Shown here piece by piece: positions 7,743 to 18,761 of a DNA stretch of 64,000 nucleotides (positions are counted from its first letter, which is position 1; each line of letters opens with the position of its first letter). The stretch is from Streptomyces pyxinae. GTDB taxonomy: Bacteria; Actinomycetota; Actinomycetes; Streptomycetales; Streptomycetaceae. Location: contig NZ_JANUGQ010000014.1 in NCBI RefSeq assembly GCF_024756275.1, forward strand, positions 62,001 to 126,000, written 5' to 3'. The notes beneath the pieces were generated by a model that ran no database searches, was not told where the DNA came from, and saw only the letters and a program-made list of their open reading frames with translations. The position numbers and the translations under genes are program-made.

Positions 7743-7877
7743 GGGAAAACCTCCAGGATATGACGGATGGCGCGGGGAAGACTCCCCGCTTCGCCACTCA
7801 AGAAGGTAAAGGGTTGGTCAATGACGCACCAGTGCGAGGCCGTCAATCGGACGTGCCGGCTGGGCATTTGGCCGAGA
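7743..7877 (-). promoter_or_regulatory. probable promoter region of the peptide operon
   Basis: This 135-bp gap between cobF and the peptide gene is noticeably less GC-rich than its surroundings. On the minus strand it contains two TTGAC-type hexamers about 24 bp apart (near 7805-7845). No convincing TANNNT at standard spacing was found, so the exact promoter is not assigned. Confidence 0.3.
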
Positions 7878-8729
7878 TCATGCGGGGCCGCTCCCCCGGT
7901 GCCGGTCGCCCTGACGGTCGCCGGTGCCGTCCTCGGTGCCGTCCGGCAGCCGGAGCAGATAGGTGTCCATGATCCAGCCGTGCCGGGCCCGGGCCTCGGC
8001 GCGCAGTCGGGTGATGCGGTCCGCGACCTCCGACAGCCGCCCGGAGACCAGGAGTTCGTCCGGGGTGCCGAGATAGGCGCCCCAGTAGATCCGGACGTCC
8101 TCGCCGGCGATCCGGGTGAAGCTCTCCTGGGCGTCGAGCATCACCACGATGTCGCCGTCGTCGTTCGGCAGGCTCGCCAGGCTCTCGGCCAGCCGCCGCC
8201 CGGGGGTGATGTGCACCGGGCGGCCGACCCGGTTGAGGGCGATCCGGTGCCGGGCGGCCAGCGCGGAGACGCTGGTGATCCCGGGGACCACCTCGTGGTC
8301 GAAGGCGACCGTGCCCCGGCCGGCCACCTCGGCGAGGACCGCCAGGGTGCTGTCGTAGAGGGCCGGGTCGCCCCACACCAGGAAGGCACCGGTCTGTCCG
8401 GGGGCCAGCTCCTCGCGGATCAGCCGCTCACAGAGGTCGGCGCGGCGCCGGCGCCAGTCGTGGACGGCCGTGGTGTAGCCGGCCCGGTCGTCCCGGGCCC
8501 GGTCCCGCCAGGGGTCGTCGGCCGTGACGACCCGGTAGGGGCCCGGCACGTGTTCGTCGAGCATCCGGCGGCGCAGTCCGGTGAGCGAGGACTTCTCCGG
8601 GCCCTTGTCGAGCACGAAGAACACCTCCGCCCGGCGCAGCGCCTTCACCGCCCCCAGGGTGAGATGGTCCGGATCGCCGGCTCCGATGCCGATGACGAGG
8701 AGGTGGCGGGGGCTGTCGGTGGTGCGCAC
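7878..8729 (-). CDS. cobF: precorrin-6A synthase (deacetylating)
   Basis: 283 residues from GTG 8729. This SAM-dependent tetrapyrrole methylase of the aerobic cobalamin pathway methylates C-1 of precorrin-5 with loss of acetate. The N-terminal HLLVIGIGAGDPDHLTLGAV is the methylase SAM/porphyrin signature. The central FLVWGDPALYDSTL and VPGITSVSALAARH are family hallmarks. The last ~20 residues are a charged tail of GT/DR repeats not expected in CobF. It lies downstream of metE on the same strand, 336 bp away, so the metE riboswitch transcript could extend into it. No other cob gene is present. Confidence 0.9.
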   Translation of the reverse strand: MRTTDSPRHLLVIGIGAGDPDHLTLGAVKALRRAEVFFVLDKGPEKSSLTGLRRRMLDEHVPGPYRVVTADDPWRDRARDDRAGYTTAVHDWRRRRADLCERLIREELAPGQTGAFLVWGDPALYDSTLAVLAEVAGRGTVAFDHEVVPGITSVSALAARHRIALNRVGRPVHITPGRRLAESLASLPNDDGDIVVMLDAQESFTRIAGEDVRIYWGAYLGTPDELLVSGRLSEVADRITRLRAEARARHGWIMDTYLLRLPDGTEDGTGDRQGDRHRGSGPA

Positions 8730-9065
8730 GGTGACGCGCCTTTCCTGGGCGGCGGGGGTGGAGCTGTGGGGGTGTGGGCGGGGCGGGGCCGGTGGCGCGG
8801 GGCGCTGCCGGGCCCGCCCCGGCGGGCGGTGACCCGGGGCGGCGGGTCGGTGGGCCCGCCCCGGTGGGCGGGCGGGCCGGCCGGGGCCCCGGGCCCGGGG
8901 GCGGGGTCGTGGCCCGGGGAGGCGGCCCCGCCCCGGGCCCGGGGAGTGATGGACCGGTCGAACGGGCCCAGGACCGGGGCCCGAGCCGGTGGCCCGGGCC
9001 CGGGGGGTGGTGGACCGGCCGGTCGGGCGGGCCCCGGGCCGGAAGCCGGAGGCCCGCCCGGGGGG
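8730..9065. other. intergenic, extremely GC-rich, no gene seen
   Basis: 336 bp between metE and cobF consisting of runs such as GGGCCCGGGCC and GGCGGGCCGGCCGGG, with many overlapping short inverted repeats. No codon bias of a real gene appears in any frame. It may contain a metE terminator, but no single structure stands out. CAGGAAAGG near 8746 serves as the cobF ribosome binding region. Confidence 0.6.
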
Positions 9066-11384
9066 TCAGCCGGCGGACAGGTCCGCGCGGATCTCGCGGG
9101 CGGCGGCCACCAGGTTCTCCAGGGAGGCCCGGGTCTCGGGCCAGCCGCGGGTCTTCAGGCCGCAGTCCGGGTTGACCCAGAGCCGTTCGGCGGGGATGGC
9201 GGACAGGCCCTCGCGGAGCAGCCCGGCGGCCTCGGCGGCGTCCGGGACGCGCGGCGAGTGGATGTCGTACACCCCGGGGCCGACCTCGCGCGGGTAGCCG
9301 GTGGTGGCCAGCTCCCGGGCGACCTGCATGTGCGAGCGGGCCGCCTCCAGGCTGATCACATCGGCGTCGATGTCGTCGATGGCCTGGAGGATGTCGCCGA
9401 ACTCGGCGTAGCACATGTGGGTGTGGATCTGGGTGTCCGGCCGGACGCCCGCGGTGGCCAGGCGGAACGCCTCGGTCGCCCAGGCCAGGTAGCCGGGGCG
9501 GTCGGCGGTGCGCAGCGGAAGCGTCTCGCGCAGCGCGGGCTCGTCCACCTGGATGACCGAGGTGCCGGCCGCCTCCAGGTCCGTCACCTCGTCGCGGAGG
9601 GCCAGCGCCACCTGGCGGGCGGTCTCCGCGAGCGGCTGGTCGTCGCGGACGAAGGACCAGGCGAGCATGGTGACCGGGCCGGTGAGCATGCCCTTGACCG
9701 GACGCGCGGTCAGCGACTGGGCGTAGGTGGTCCAGCGCACCGTCATCGGCTCGGGACGGGAGATGTCCCCGGCGAGGATCGGCGGCCGGACGTACCGGGT
9801 GCCGTACGACTGCACCCAGCCGTGCTGGGTCGCCAGATAGCCGGTGAGCTGTTCGGCGAAGTACTGGACCATGTCGTTGCGCTCGGGCTCGCCGTGGACC
9901 AGGACGTCGATGCCGGTCTTCTCCTGGAAGGAGACGACCTCCTGGATCTCGGCGCGGATCCGCTCCTCGTAGCCGGCCGTGTCGATCCGGCCGGCGCGCA
10001 GATCGGCGCGGGCGGTGCGCAGTTCGCCGGTCTGCGGGAAGGAGCCGATGGTGGTGACCGGCAGCAGCGGCAGCCCGAGGTGGGCGCGCTGGGCGGCGGC
10101 CCGCTGCTCGTACGGCTGCGAGCGGCGGCCGTCGGCGTCGGTGACCGCCCCGGTGCGGGACCGGACGGCCGGGTCGCGGGTGAGCGCCGAGCCGGCCCGG
10201 GCGGCGTGGTCGGCCCGGTTGGCGGCGAGTTCGGCGGCGATGGTGTCGGTGCCGTGGGCGAGTCCGCGGGCCAGGGTGACGATCTCGGCGGTCTTCTGCC
10301 GGGCGAAGGCCAGCCAGCGGGCGACCTGCGGGTCGATGTCCCGTTCGGCGGCGACGTCCAGCGGGACGTGCAGCAGGGAGCAGGAGGCGGCCACGTCGAC
10401 CCGGTCGGCCAGGCCGAGCAGGGTGCCGAGGGTGGCGAGCGACTTCCCCAGGTCGTTGATCCAGACGTTCCGGCCGTTGACCACGCCCGCGACCAGCCGC
10501 TTGCCGGGCAGTCCGCCGGCCGCCGCCAGGTCGTCCAGGTTGGCCGCGGCGGTCTCGGTGAAGTCCAGGGCCAGGCCCTCCACCGGCGCCTTGGCGAGCA
10601 CCGGCAGCGCCTCGCCGAGCCGGTCGAAGTAGGAGGCGACCAGCAGCTTGGGCCGGTCGGTGAGGCCGCCGAGCTCGCGGTAGGCGCGGGCGGCGGCGTC
10701 CAGTTCGGCCGGGGCGCGGTCCTGGACCAGCGCCGGCTCGTCCAGCTGGGCCCACTCGGCGCCGGCGGCGCGGAGGTCGCCGAGCACCTCGGCGTAGACG
10801 GGCAGCAGCCGGTCGAGCAGGGTCAGCGGGTCGAACCCGGCCGGGGCGCCGGGCGCCGGCTTGGCGAGCAGCAGATAGGTGACGGGGCCGACCAGCACCG
10901 GGCGGGGGGTGTGGCCGAGGGCGAGCGCCTCGGAGACCTCACCGACCTGCTTGGCGGAGTCGGCGGTGAAGACGGTGTCCGGGCCGAGCTCGGGGACCAG
11001 GTAGTGGTAGTTGGTGTCGAACCACTTGGTCATCTCCAGCGGCGCGACCTCCTGGGTGCCGCGCGCCATGGCGAAGTAGCCGTCGAGGGCGTCGGCGGCG
11101 ACCGCCGCGCGGTGCCGCCCGGGCACGGCGCCGACCATGACGCTGGTGTCCAGGACGTGGTCGTAGTACGAGAAGTCGCCGGTGGGCACCTCGTGGACGC
11201 CCGCCTCGGCGAGCCGGCGCCAGTTCTCCCGGCGCAGTCCGGCGGCGGTCTCCCGGAGGGCGTCGGCGGTGACGCGGCCCTTCCAGTAGCCCTCGATCGC
11301 CTTCTTCAGTTCCCGGTTCTGGCCCTGGCGGGGGTAGCCGTACACGGTGGCCCGTGCTGCCGCGGCTGCGGACTTGCCTGTCAC
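9066..11384 (-). CDS. metE: cobalamin-independent methionine synthase
   Basis: 772 residues, the expected size, from GTG 11384 preceded by AAGGAGAG. It transfers the methyl group of 5-methyltetrahydropteroyltriglutamate to homocysteine. The N-terminal YGYPRQGQNRELKKAIEGYW and the C-terminal zinc/catalytic motifs IHTHMCYAEFGDI and VNPDCGLKTRGW are intact. It is transcribed from a leader holding a cobalamin riboswitch (about 11570-11760), so it should be shut off when B12 is available and MetH can work. It is a cytoplasmic monomer. Confidence 0.97.
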   Translation of the reverse strand: MTGKSAAAAARATVYGYPRQGQNRELKKAIEGYWKGRVTADALRETAAGLRRENWRRLAEAGVHEVPTGDFSYYDHVLDTSVMVGAVPGRHRAAVAADALDGYFAMARGTQEVAPLEMTKWFDTNYHYLVPELGPDTVFTADSAKQVGEVSEALALGHTPRPVLVGPVTYLLLAKPAPGAPAGFDPLTLLDRLLPVYAEVLGDLRAAGAEWAQLDEPALVQDRAPAELDAAARAYRELGGLTDRPKLLVASYFDRLGEALPVLAKAPVEGLALDFTETAAANLDDLAAAGGLPGKRLVAGVVNGRNVWINDLGKSLATLGTLLGLADRVDVAASCSLLHVPLDVAAERDIDPQVARWLAFARQKTAEIVTLARGLAHGTDTIAAELAANRADHAARAGSALTRDPAVRSRTGAVTDADGRRSQPYEQRAAAQRAHLGLPLLPVTTIGSFPQTGELRTARADLRAGRIDTAGYEERIRAEIQEVVSFQEKTGIDVLVHGEPERNDMVQYFAEQLTGYLATQHGWVQSYGTRYVRPPILAGDISRPEPMTVRWTTYAQSLTARPVKGMLTGPVTMLAWSFVRDDQPLAETARQVALALRDEVTDLEAAGTSVIQVDEPALRETLPLRTADRPGYLAWATEAFRLATAGVRPDTQIHTHMCYAEFGDILQAIDDIDADVISLEAARSHMQVARELATTGYPREVGPGVYDIHSPRVPDAAEAAGLLREGLSAIPAERLWVNPDCGLKTRGWPETRASLENLVAAAREIRADLSAG

Positions 11385-11569
11385 GGAACTCTCCTTCGCG
11401 AGTATCTCCATGGGCCGGTGACGTGCCGGGAGCGCGAAGGTACGGCGGAGCGGGGCGGACGCACCGCGACGGGGTGCGCTGCTCACCTGCTCCGTACGTC
11501 CCCGGAGGTGATCCGGGGTTCCCTCCGACCCGCCCACGAGGTCACCGGTGCTCCGCGCCCGGACGGCCG

Positions 11570-11760
11570 GGCACGGGCAGCGGGCAGGTCTTCGGACTCG
11601 CGGGCACGTCCACCGGGCGTTCGCCGGGGACACCTACTGGCCGTCGCTTCCCGGGCCCTCGCGGACCCAGTGCGTATGACGGCGGTCGTTCCCGCTCACC
11701 GCTGCGGGGCAGTCCCGGATTCCCACCGGGTTCCCTCTTACGACGCTCCCGCCTGGCGGA
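11570..11760 (-). promoter_or_regulatory. cobalamin riboswitch in the metE leader
   Basis: On the minus strand the conserved order of a B12 aptamer is present. AGGGAACCCGGTGGGAATCC is followed by GGGACTGCCCCGCAGCGGTG, a CCAGTAGG/CACTGGG element, and a B12 box read as GAGTCCGAAGACCTGCC near 11590. It lies about 190 nt upstream of the metE start. The remaining leader, 11385-11569, shows no gene. Upstream at 11834-11851 is a perfect 7-bp hairpin (CCGCGTC-ATGA-GACGCGG) of unknown role. Confidence 0.93.
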
Positions 11761-11923
11761 CGGGGCGAACCAGCTGCGCCGGCCAGCCTAGGGGCAACGG
11801 AGGCGGCACGGACAGTACTGCCCGCATTCCGGACCGCGTCATGAGACGCGGGTCACATGGGGCGGGCCACCGGGGCCCCGGCCGCGCGGACGGCCGGGGC
11901 CGGGGTGGCGCGGTGATCACACC

Positions 11924-11929
11924 TACACT
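11924..11929 (+). promoter_or_regulatory. candidate -10 box for the tsaD paralog
   Basis: TACACT lies 64 bp before ATG 11993, in the gap shared with the metE leader. A good ribosome binding site, AAGGAGA, precedes the start by 5-6 bp. No clear -35 was identified. Confidence 0.35.
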
Positions 11930-11992
11930 GGAGGGGCAACAACGCCTGGGGCGCGGACGCGCGCCGCGGCCCCGTGACCTAAGGAGAAGCCC

Positions 11993-13066
11993 ATGCCGGA
12001 AACCGGGCGTGTCGTGCTCGGCATCGAGTCCTCGTGCGACGAGACCGGCGCCGGACTCGTGCGTGACGGACGGCTGCTCGGGCACGCGGTGGCGTCCAGC
12101 ATGGACGAGCACGCGCGGTTCGGCGGGGTGGTCCCGGAGATCGCCGCCCGCGCGCATCTGCACTCCTTCAACCCGGTGGTGCGGCAGGCGCTGGACGAGG
12201 CCGGACTGCGGCTCTCCGACATCGGCGCGGTGGCCGTGACCACCGGCCCCGGGCTCTCCGGGGCGCTGCACGTGGGGGTGGCCGGGGCCAAGACGCTGGC
12301 GTACTCGCTGGGGGTGCCGCTCTACGGGGTGCACCACCTGGCGGGCCATGTCGCGGCGGACACCCTGGAGCACGGGCCGCTGCCCGACCCCTGTGTGGTC
12401 CTGATCGTCTCCGGCGGGCACACCTCGCTGCTGCTCGTCCGGGACCTGGTGCGCGACCCCATCGTGCACCTGGGCGACACGGTGGACGACGCGGCCGGCG
12501 AGTGCTTCGACAAGGTGGCCCGGGTGCTGGGGCTGCCCTACCCGGGCGGGCCGGCCATCGACCGGACGGCGCGGGAGGGCGATCCGGCTGCGGTGGCGTT
12601 CCCGCGCCCGCTGACCGGGCCGCGCGACGACCCGTACGCCTTCTCCTTCTCCGGGCTGAAGACCGCCGCCGCCCGCTGGGCCGAGCGGTACCGGCTGCGC
12701 GGCGAGGAGCCGCCGCTCGCCGACGGGGCGGCCTCGCTCCAGGAGGCGGTGGCGGACGTGCTGACCCGCAAGGCGGTGGCGGCCTGCCGGGCGCACGGCG
12801 TGGGCACCCTGGTGGTGGTCGGCGGCGTGGCGGCCAACTCCCGGGTGCGGGGGCTGGCCGAGGAGCGGTGCGCCGCCGCCGGTATCGAGCTGCGGGTGCC
12901 GCCGATGCGGCTCTGCACCGACAACGGCGCCATGATCGCCGCCGTGGGCGACCTGCTGGTCCGGGCCGGCGCCGAACCCGCCCCGGCGGACGTCTCGATC
13001 GACCCGTCGGCCCCGCTGGAGTACGCCGCGCTGCACCCGGTGGCCCGCCAGGCCGCCGTGGCATGA
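11993..13066 (+). CDS. tsaD: TsaD paralog, tRNA threonylcarbamoyladenosine transferase
   Basis: 357 residues. Family role: with TsaB/TsaE it transfers threonylcarbamoyl to A37 of ANN-decoding tRNAs (t6A). Visible motifs are GIESSCDETG at the N-terminus, the metal-binding HHLAGH (about residue 111-116), VSGGHTSLLL, the nucleotide motif GGVAANSR, and CTDNGAMIA. All key residues are kept, so it looks active. It is not in the usual Streptomyces tsaE-tsaB-rimI-tsaD context and is followed by an alaS paralog. It also differs clearly from the Streptomyces tsaD I recall, which has a His-rich C-terminal tail absent here. It is therefore probably a second copy. The role could be specialised or resistance-type; this is inference. 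Confidence 0.85.
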   Translation: MPETGRVVLGIESSCDETGAGLVRDGRLLGHAVASSMDEHARFGGVVPEIAARAHLHSFNPVVRQALDEAGLRLSDIGAVAVTTGPGLSGALHVGVAGAKTLAYSLGVPLYGVHHLAGHVAADTLEHGPLPDPCVVLIVSGGHTSLLLVRDLVRDPIVHLGDTVDDAAGECFDKVARVLGLPYPGGPAIDRTAREGDPAAVAFPRPLTGPRDDPYAFSFSGLKTAAARWAERYRLRGEEPPLADGAASLQEAVADVLTRKAVAACRAHGVGTLVVVGGVAANSRVRGLAEERCAAAGIELRVPPMRLCTDNGAMIAAVGDLLVRAGAEPAPADVSIDPSAPLEYAALHPVARQAAVA

Positions 13067-13200
13067 CCGCCGGCGGGCGGCCGGGCCCCGGGCCGGGCCC
13101 CGCCCCGGACACCCCGGTGACCGGCGGATTTCCGGGAACCCGGTGCTCCGGCGGTTCCGGTTGTCCGCCGTACGGCCGGCCGTCCCGCCGCCGTTCCGAA

Positions 13201-13223
13201 CCGGTCCGACGCCCTCGGACCGG
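13201..13223 (+). terminator. perfect hairpin between tsaD and alaS paralogs
   Basis: CCGGTCCGA and TCGGACCGG form a 9-bp perfect stem around CGCCC. It lies 134 bp after tsaD and 29 bp before the alaS TTG start. It may terminate tsaD transcription or act as an attenuator/operator of alaS. No U-tract follows. Confidence 0.5.
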
Positions 13224-13252
13224 CCTGACGCCTTGACGTTACGGAGTAACCC

Positions 13253-15898
<2,646 letters not shown>

Positions 15899-15912
15899 GC
15901 CGGGGGGTGTGG

Positions 15913-15945
15913 CGCCGGAGGCGGGGCGGGGCCTCGCCTCCGGCG
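15913..15945 (+). terminator. terminator hairpin after alaS paralog
   Basis: CGCCGGAGGCG pairs perfectly with CGCCTCCGGCG (11 bp) around an 11-nt loop, beginning 15 bp after the alaS stop. No U-tract, as is common in streptomycetes. Confidence 0.7.
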
Positions 15946-16050
15946 GCCCGGTGCGAGGGACGGCCCGTCCGGTGAGCCGCGTGCGTTCGGCGTCCAGTGG
16001 ATGGCACCGGTGGTGACGAGGCCTGGCCGGGTGCCCCGGGACGACGAACG

Positions 16051-16115
16051 CCCGGCCGGGTCGGTGCCCGGCCGGGTCCGTGTCCAGCCCGGGTCGGTGT
16101 CCGGCCGGGTCCGTG
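16051..16115. repeat. four degenerate 16-17-bp tandem repeats
   Basis: Units of the type CCCGGCCGGGTCGGTG begin at 16051, 16067, 16083 and 16100 with a few changes, followed by a partial unit. They lie in the 307-bp gap (15899-16205) between alaS and the monooxygenase gene. Apart from the terminator at 15913 and this repeat, I see nothing else in that gap. Confidence 0.7.
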
Positions 16116-16205
16116 TCCGGGCGGTTTCACGCCGACCGGGGTCCAACCGGGCGAAAGCACAGAAGAGAGGGCAAACCCTCAGTCGGTAAGGATACATATG
16201 CTTGC

Positions 16206-16568
16206 ATGACTGTTACCGCCCACATCGACTCCACCCGTCCCGTGGCGACGCTGATCAACGTCTTCACCGTCGCCCCGGAACGGCAGCGGGAGCTGGTCGC
16301 TCTGCTGGCGCACGCCACCGAGTCGACCATGAAGCGCCAGCCGGGCTTCATCTGCGCCAACTTCCATCTCAGCTCCGACGGCGAGCGGGTCGTCAACTAC
16401 GCCCAGTGGGAGACCGAGGACCACTACCGGGCGATGCTCGCCAACCCCGAGGCGCGGGTCCACATGGACCAGGCCGCCACCATCGCCACCGATGTCCAGC
16501 CCCGGCTGTTCCTGGTGCACTCCTCGCACGCCCCGGTCCCCCGGTCCGCCCCCGCCGGCGCCGTCTGA
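16206..16568 (+). CDS. antibiotic biosynthesis monooxygenase (ABM) domain protein
   Basis: 120 residues from ATG 16206. The dimeric alpha+beta barrel ABM fold is indicated by ATLINVFTVAPERQRELVAL, then GFICANFHLSSDGERVVNYA and QWETEDHYRAMLANPEA. Members oxidise quinone-type or polyketide substrates without cofactors, or degrade haem. The strong conservation of N in CANFH and W in QWE fits the quinol monooxygenase-like group. Substrate unknown. It stands alone with its own terminator. A weak AAGGA lies ~19 bp upstream, which is long for a ribosome site, so the start is fairly but not fully sure. Confidence 0.75.
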   Translation: MTVTAHIDSTRPVATLINVFTVAPERQRELVALLAHATESTMKRQPGFICANFHLSSDGERVVNYAQWETEDHYRAMLANPEARVHMDQAATIATDVQPRLFLVHSSHAPVPRSAPAGAV

Positions 16569-16585
16569 CGCCGCTCTCCCCCGCG

Positions 16586-16620
16586 TGCCCCCGGTCCCCC
16601 GCCGTACGGGACCGGGGGCA
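16586..16620 (+). terminator. terminator after the ABM gene
   Basis: TGCCCCCGGTCCC and GGGACCGGGGGCA form a perfect 13-bp stem with a 9-nt loop, 17 bp after the stop at 16568. The interval 16621-16741 up to the riboswitch shows no gene. Confidence 0.8.
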
Positions 16621-16741
16621 CCCGACCGTCCGGGCCGGGGGTCGGGGCCGGGCGGCCGGCGGCCGGCGGTGGGCGGTGGGGCAACACCCCCGGGGGCCGC
16701 GGGGGGTGGACTTACTAGGACGTCCAACTATATCGTCGGGG

Positions 16742-16900
16742 GCGAAGGCCGCGGTGCAGGGAAGCCGGTGTGAATCCGGCACGGTCCCGCCACTGTGACC
16801 GGGGAGTGTGCCGCCGTCACGCGCCACTGGCGAGGTCTGCCGGGAAGGCGGGCGGCACGCGGGGATCCGGGAGTCAGGATACCGACCGCGGCGTGATCCG
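16742..16900 (+). promoter_or_regulatory. second cobalamin riboswitch
   Basis: The + strand contains AGGGAAGCCGGTGTGAATCC, then GGCACGGTCCCGCCACTGTG, a CGCCACTGGCGAGG element, and a B12 box GAGTCAGGATACCGACC near 16872. This is the full order of a cobalamin aptamer. Thirty nt after its 3' end comes a 27-codon ORF and then a hairpin; the next full gene, mmsA, starts 350 nt further on. What it controls is open. Confidence 0.9.
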
Positions 16901-16929
16901 TGTTGTCCACGAGGATGGAGCAGACACGC

Positions 16930-17013
16930 ATGGCACCGGTACGCGACCACGACCTCGGTGACCCGGCGAAGCACCCGGCCCGTACGGGGCCCCGCCCCCA
17001 GCGGCACACCTGA
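16930..17013 (+). CDS. 27-codon ORF directly under the cobalamin riboswitch
   Basis: ATG 16930 has GGAG nine bases upstream and ends at TGA 17011-17013. The product starts MAPVRDHDLG and is rich in His, Arg and Pro (four His). An in-frame ATG at 16915 would add five residues but overlaps the ribosome site. It does not resemble CbtB, NrdB or other known B12-riboswitch targets. It may be a leader peptide, the remnant of a deleted target gene, or a genuine small protein. A hairpin follows at once. Recognition rests only on position and ribosome site. Confidence 0.35.
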   Translation: MAPVRDHDLGDPAKHPARTGPRPQRHT

Positions 17014-17017
17014 GCCC

Positions 17018-17057
17018 GGGAGGCGAGCCCCCGGGCCCCGGCCCGCGTCCGCCTCCC
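17018..17057 (+). terminator. hairpin after the riboswitch-controlled mini-ORF
   Basis: GGGAGGCG pairs with CGCCTCCC across a GC-rich loop that can itself fold (CCCCCGGG, GGCCCGCG). It starts 4 bp after the mini-ORF stop. It could be the expression platform or a plain terminator. The remaining 17058-17247 up to mmsA shows no gene. Confidence 0.45.
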
Positions 17058-17247
17058 GCACCTGACCCCGCTTCCGGCAACTCCGCGCGCTCGCGGGCGG
17101 ATTGCCGTGCGCCCACGCGTCCCGCGGCACGCCCCGGCGAGCGCACCCACCGGTGCGGGACGCCGGCCGCGCCGCGCCCACCGGGTTGCGCCGGGCCCTG
17201 CCCTGCCCTGCCATCCCCGGATCCTCCCTGACGAGAGCAGGCTTTCC

Positions 17248-18756
17248 ATGGTCAGTGAACTCACCGAACTCACCCACTACATCGGCGGCAAGCGGGTGCC
17301 CGGCACCTCCGGCCTCTTCGGTGATGTGTACGACCCCAACACCGGCGAGGTACGGGCCCGCGTCCCGCTCGCCGGACACGCCGAGACCGAGGCGGCGATC
17401 ACCGACGCGGCCGCCGCCCAGGAGGAGTGGGGCGAGTGGAACCCGCAGCGGCGCGCCCGGGTGCTGCTCCGCTTCCTCCAGCTCGTGGAGGGCGAACGGG
17501 ACTCCCTGGCGCGGCTGTTGTCCTCGGAGCACGGCAAGACGGTGGCCGACGCGCACGGCGACCTCCAGCGCGGACTGGAGGTGGTGGAGTTCGCGGCCGG
17601 CATCCCGCACCTGCTGAAGGGCGAGTTCACCGACAACGCCGGCACCGGGATCGATGTGCACTCGCTGCGCCGCCCGCTCGGCGTGGTCGCCGGTATCACC
17701 CCGTTCAACTTCCCCGCCATGATCCCGCTCTGGAAGGCCGCCCCGGCCATCGCCTGCGGCAACGCCTTCGTGCTCAAGCCGTCCGAGCGGGACCCCTCGG
17801 TGCCGCTGCGGCTGGCCGAACTCTTCCATGAGGCGGGGCTGCCGCCGGGCGTGCTCAATGTCGTCAACGGCGGCAAGGAGGCGGTGGACACCCTGCTGAA
17901 GGACCCCCGGGTCCAGGCGGTGGGCTTCGTCGGCTCCACCCCGATCGCCGCGCACATCTATGCCACGGCGGCGGCCCACGGCAAGCGGGCCCAGTGCTTC
18001 GGCGGCGCCAAGAACCACATGATCGTGATGCCCGACGCCGACCTGGACCAGGCGGTGGACGCGCTGATCGGCGCCGGGTACGGCTCCGCCGGGGAGCGCT
18101 GCATGGCGATCTCGGTGGCCGTCCCGGTGGGCGAGGAGACCGGCGACGCGCTGGTGGCCCGGCTCAAGGAGCGGATCGCCGGGCTGCGCATCGGCACCTC
18201 GGACGACCCGGAGGCCGACTTCGGCCCGCTGGTGAGCCGGGACGCGCTGGACCGGGTGCGCCGCTATGTGGACATCGGCGTCAACGAGGGTGCCGAACTC
18301 GTGGTCGACGGGCGGGACTTCACCCTGCCCGGGTACGAGAACGGCTTCTTCGCCGGGGCCACCCTCTTCGACCGCGTCACCCCGGGGATGCGCATCCACC
18401 GGGAGGAGATCTTCGGCCCGGTGCTCTCCGTGGTCCGGGCCGCCGACTACGACGAGGCGCTGCGGCTGCCCAGCGAGCACCCGTACGGCAACGGGGTGGC
18501 CATCTTCACCCGGGACGGGGACACCGCCCGGGACTTCACCCGCCGGGTGAACACCGGGATGGTCGGGGTCAACGTGCCGATCCCGGTGCCGGTGGCGTAC
18601 CACACCTTCGGCGGCTGGAAGCGGTCCGGCTTCGGGGACCTCAATCAGCACGGCCCCGACGCCATCCGCTTCTACACCCGCACCAAGACCGTCACCTCGC
18701 GCTGGCCCTCCGGGGTCAAGGAGGGCGCGAGCTTCACCCTCCCCACGATGGGGTGA
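17248..18756 (+). CDS. mmsA: methylmalonate-semialdehyde dehydrogenase (CoA-acylating)
   Basis: 502 residues, standard for the family. It oxidises (S)-methylmalonate semialdehyde to propionyl-CoA with NAD+ and CoA, the last step of valine breakdown. The ALDH fold shows GITPFNFPAMIPLWKAAPAI, the cofactor motif FVGSTPIA, and the catalytic Cys in SAGERCMAISV (about residue 285). The C-terminal FFTRD-type loop and GGWKRSGFGDLNQHG are typical of MmsA. Start ATG 17248 fits the family N-terminus. First gene of a five-gene operon; a cobalamin riboswitch and mini-ORF lie upstream. Its product feeds the B12-dependent methylmalonyl-CoA route. Confidence 0.95.
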   Translation: MVSELTELTHYIGGKRVPGTSGLFGDVYDPNTGEVRARVPLAGHAETEAAITDAAAAQEEWGEWNPQRRARVLLRFLQLVEGERDSLARLLSSEHGKTVADAHGDLQRGLEVVEFAAGIPHLLKGEFTDNAGTGIDVHSLRRPLGVVAGITPFNFPAMIPLWKAAPAIACGNAFVLKPSERDPSVPLRLAELFHEAGLPPGVLNVVNGGKEAVDTLLKDPRVQAVGFVGSTPIAAHIYATAAAHGKRAQCFGGAKNHMIVMPDADLDQAVDALIGAGYGSAGERCMAISVAVPVGEETGDALVARLKERIAGLRIGTSDDPEADFGPLVSRDALDRVRRYVDIGVNEGAELVVDGRDFTLPGYENGFFAGATLFDRVTPGMRIHREEIFGPVLSVVRAADYDEALRLPSEHPYGNGVAIFTRDGDTARDFTRRVNTGMVGVNVPIPVPVAYHTFGGWKRSGFGDLNQHGPDAIRFYTRTKTVTSRWPSGVKEGASFTLPTMG

Positions 18757-18761
18757 GCGCC

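Noticed and set aside
8730..9065. A small gene in the metE-cobF gap
   Set aside because: Frames consist only of Gly/Pro/Arg/Ala from GC runs, with no ribosome site or conserved motif.
7767..12239. A 1490-codon + strand frame over cobF, metE and the riboswitch
   Set aside because: Shadow of metE and cobF; crosses a conserved riboswitch and has no family content.
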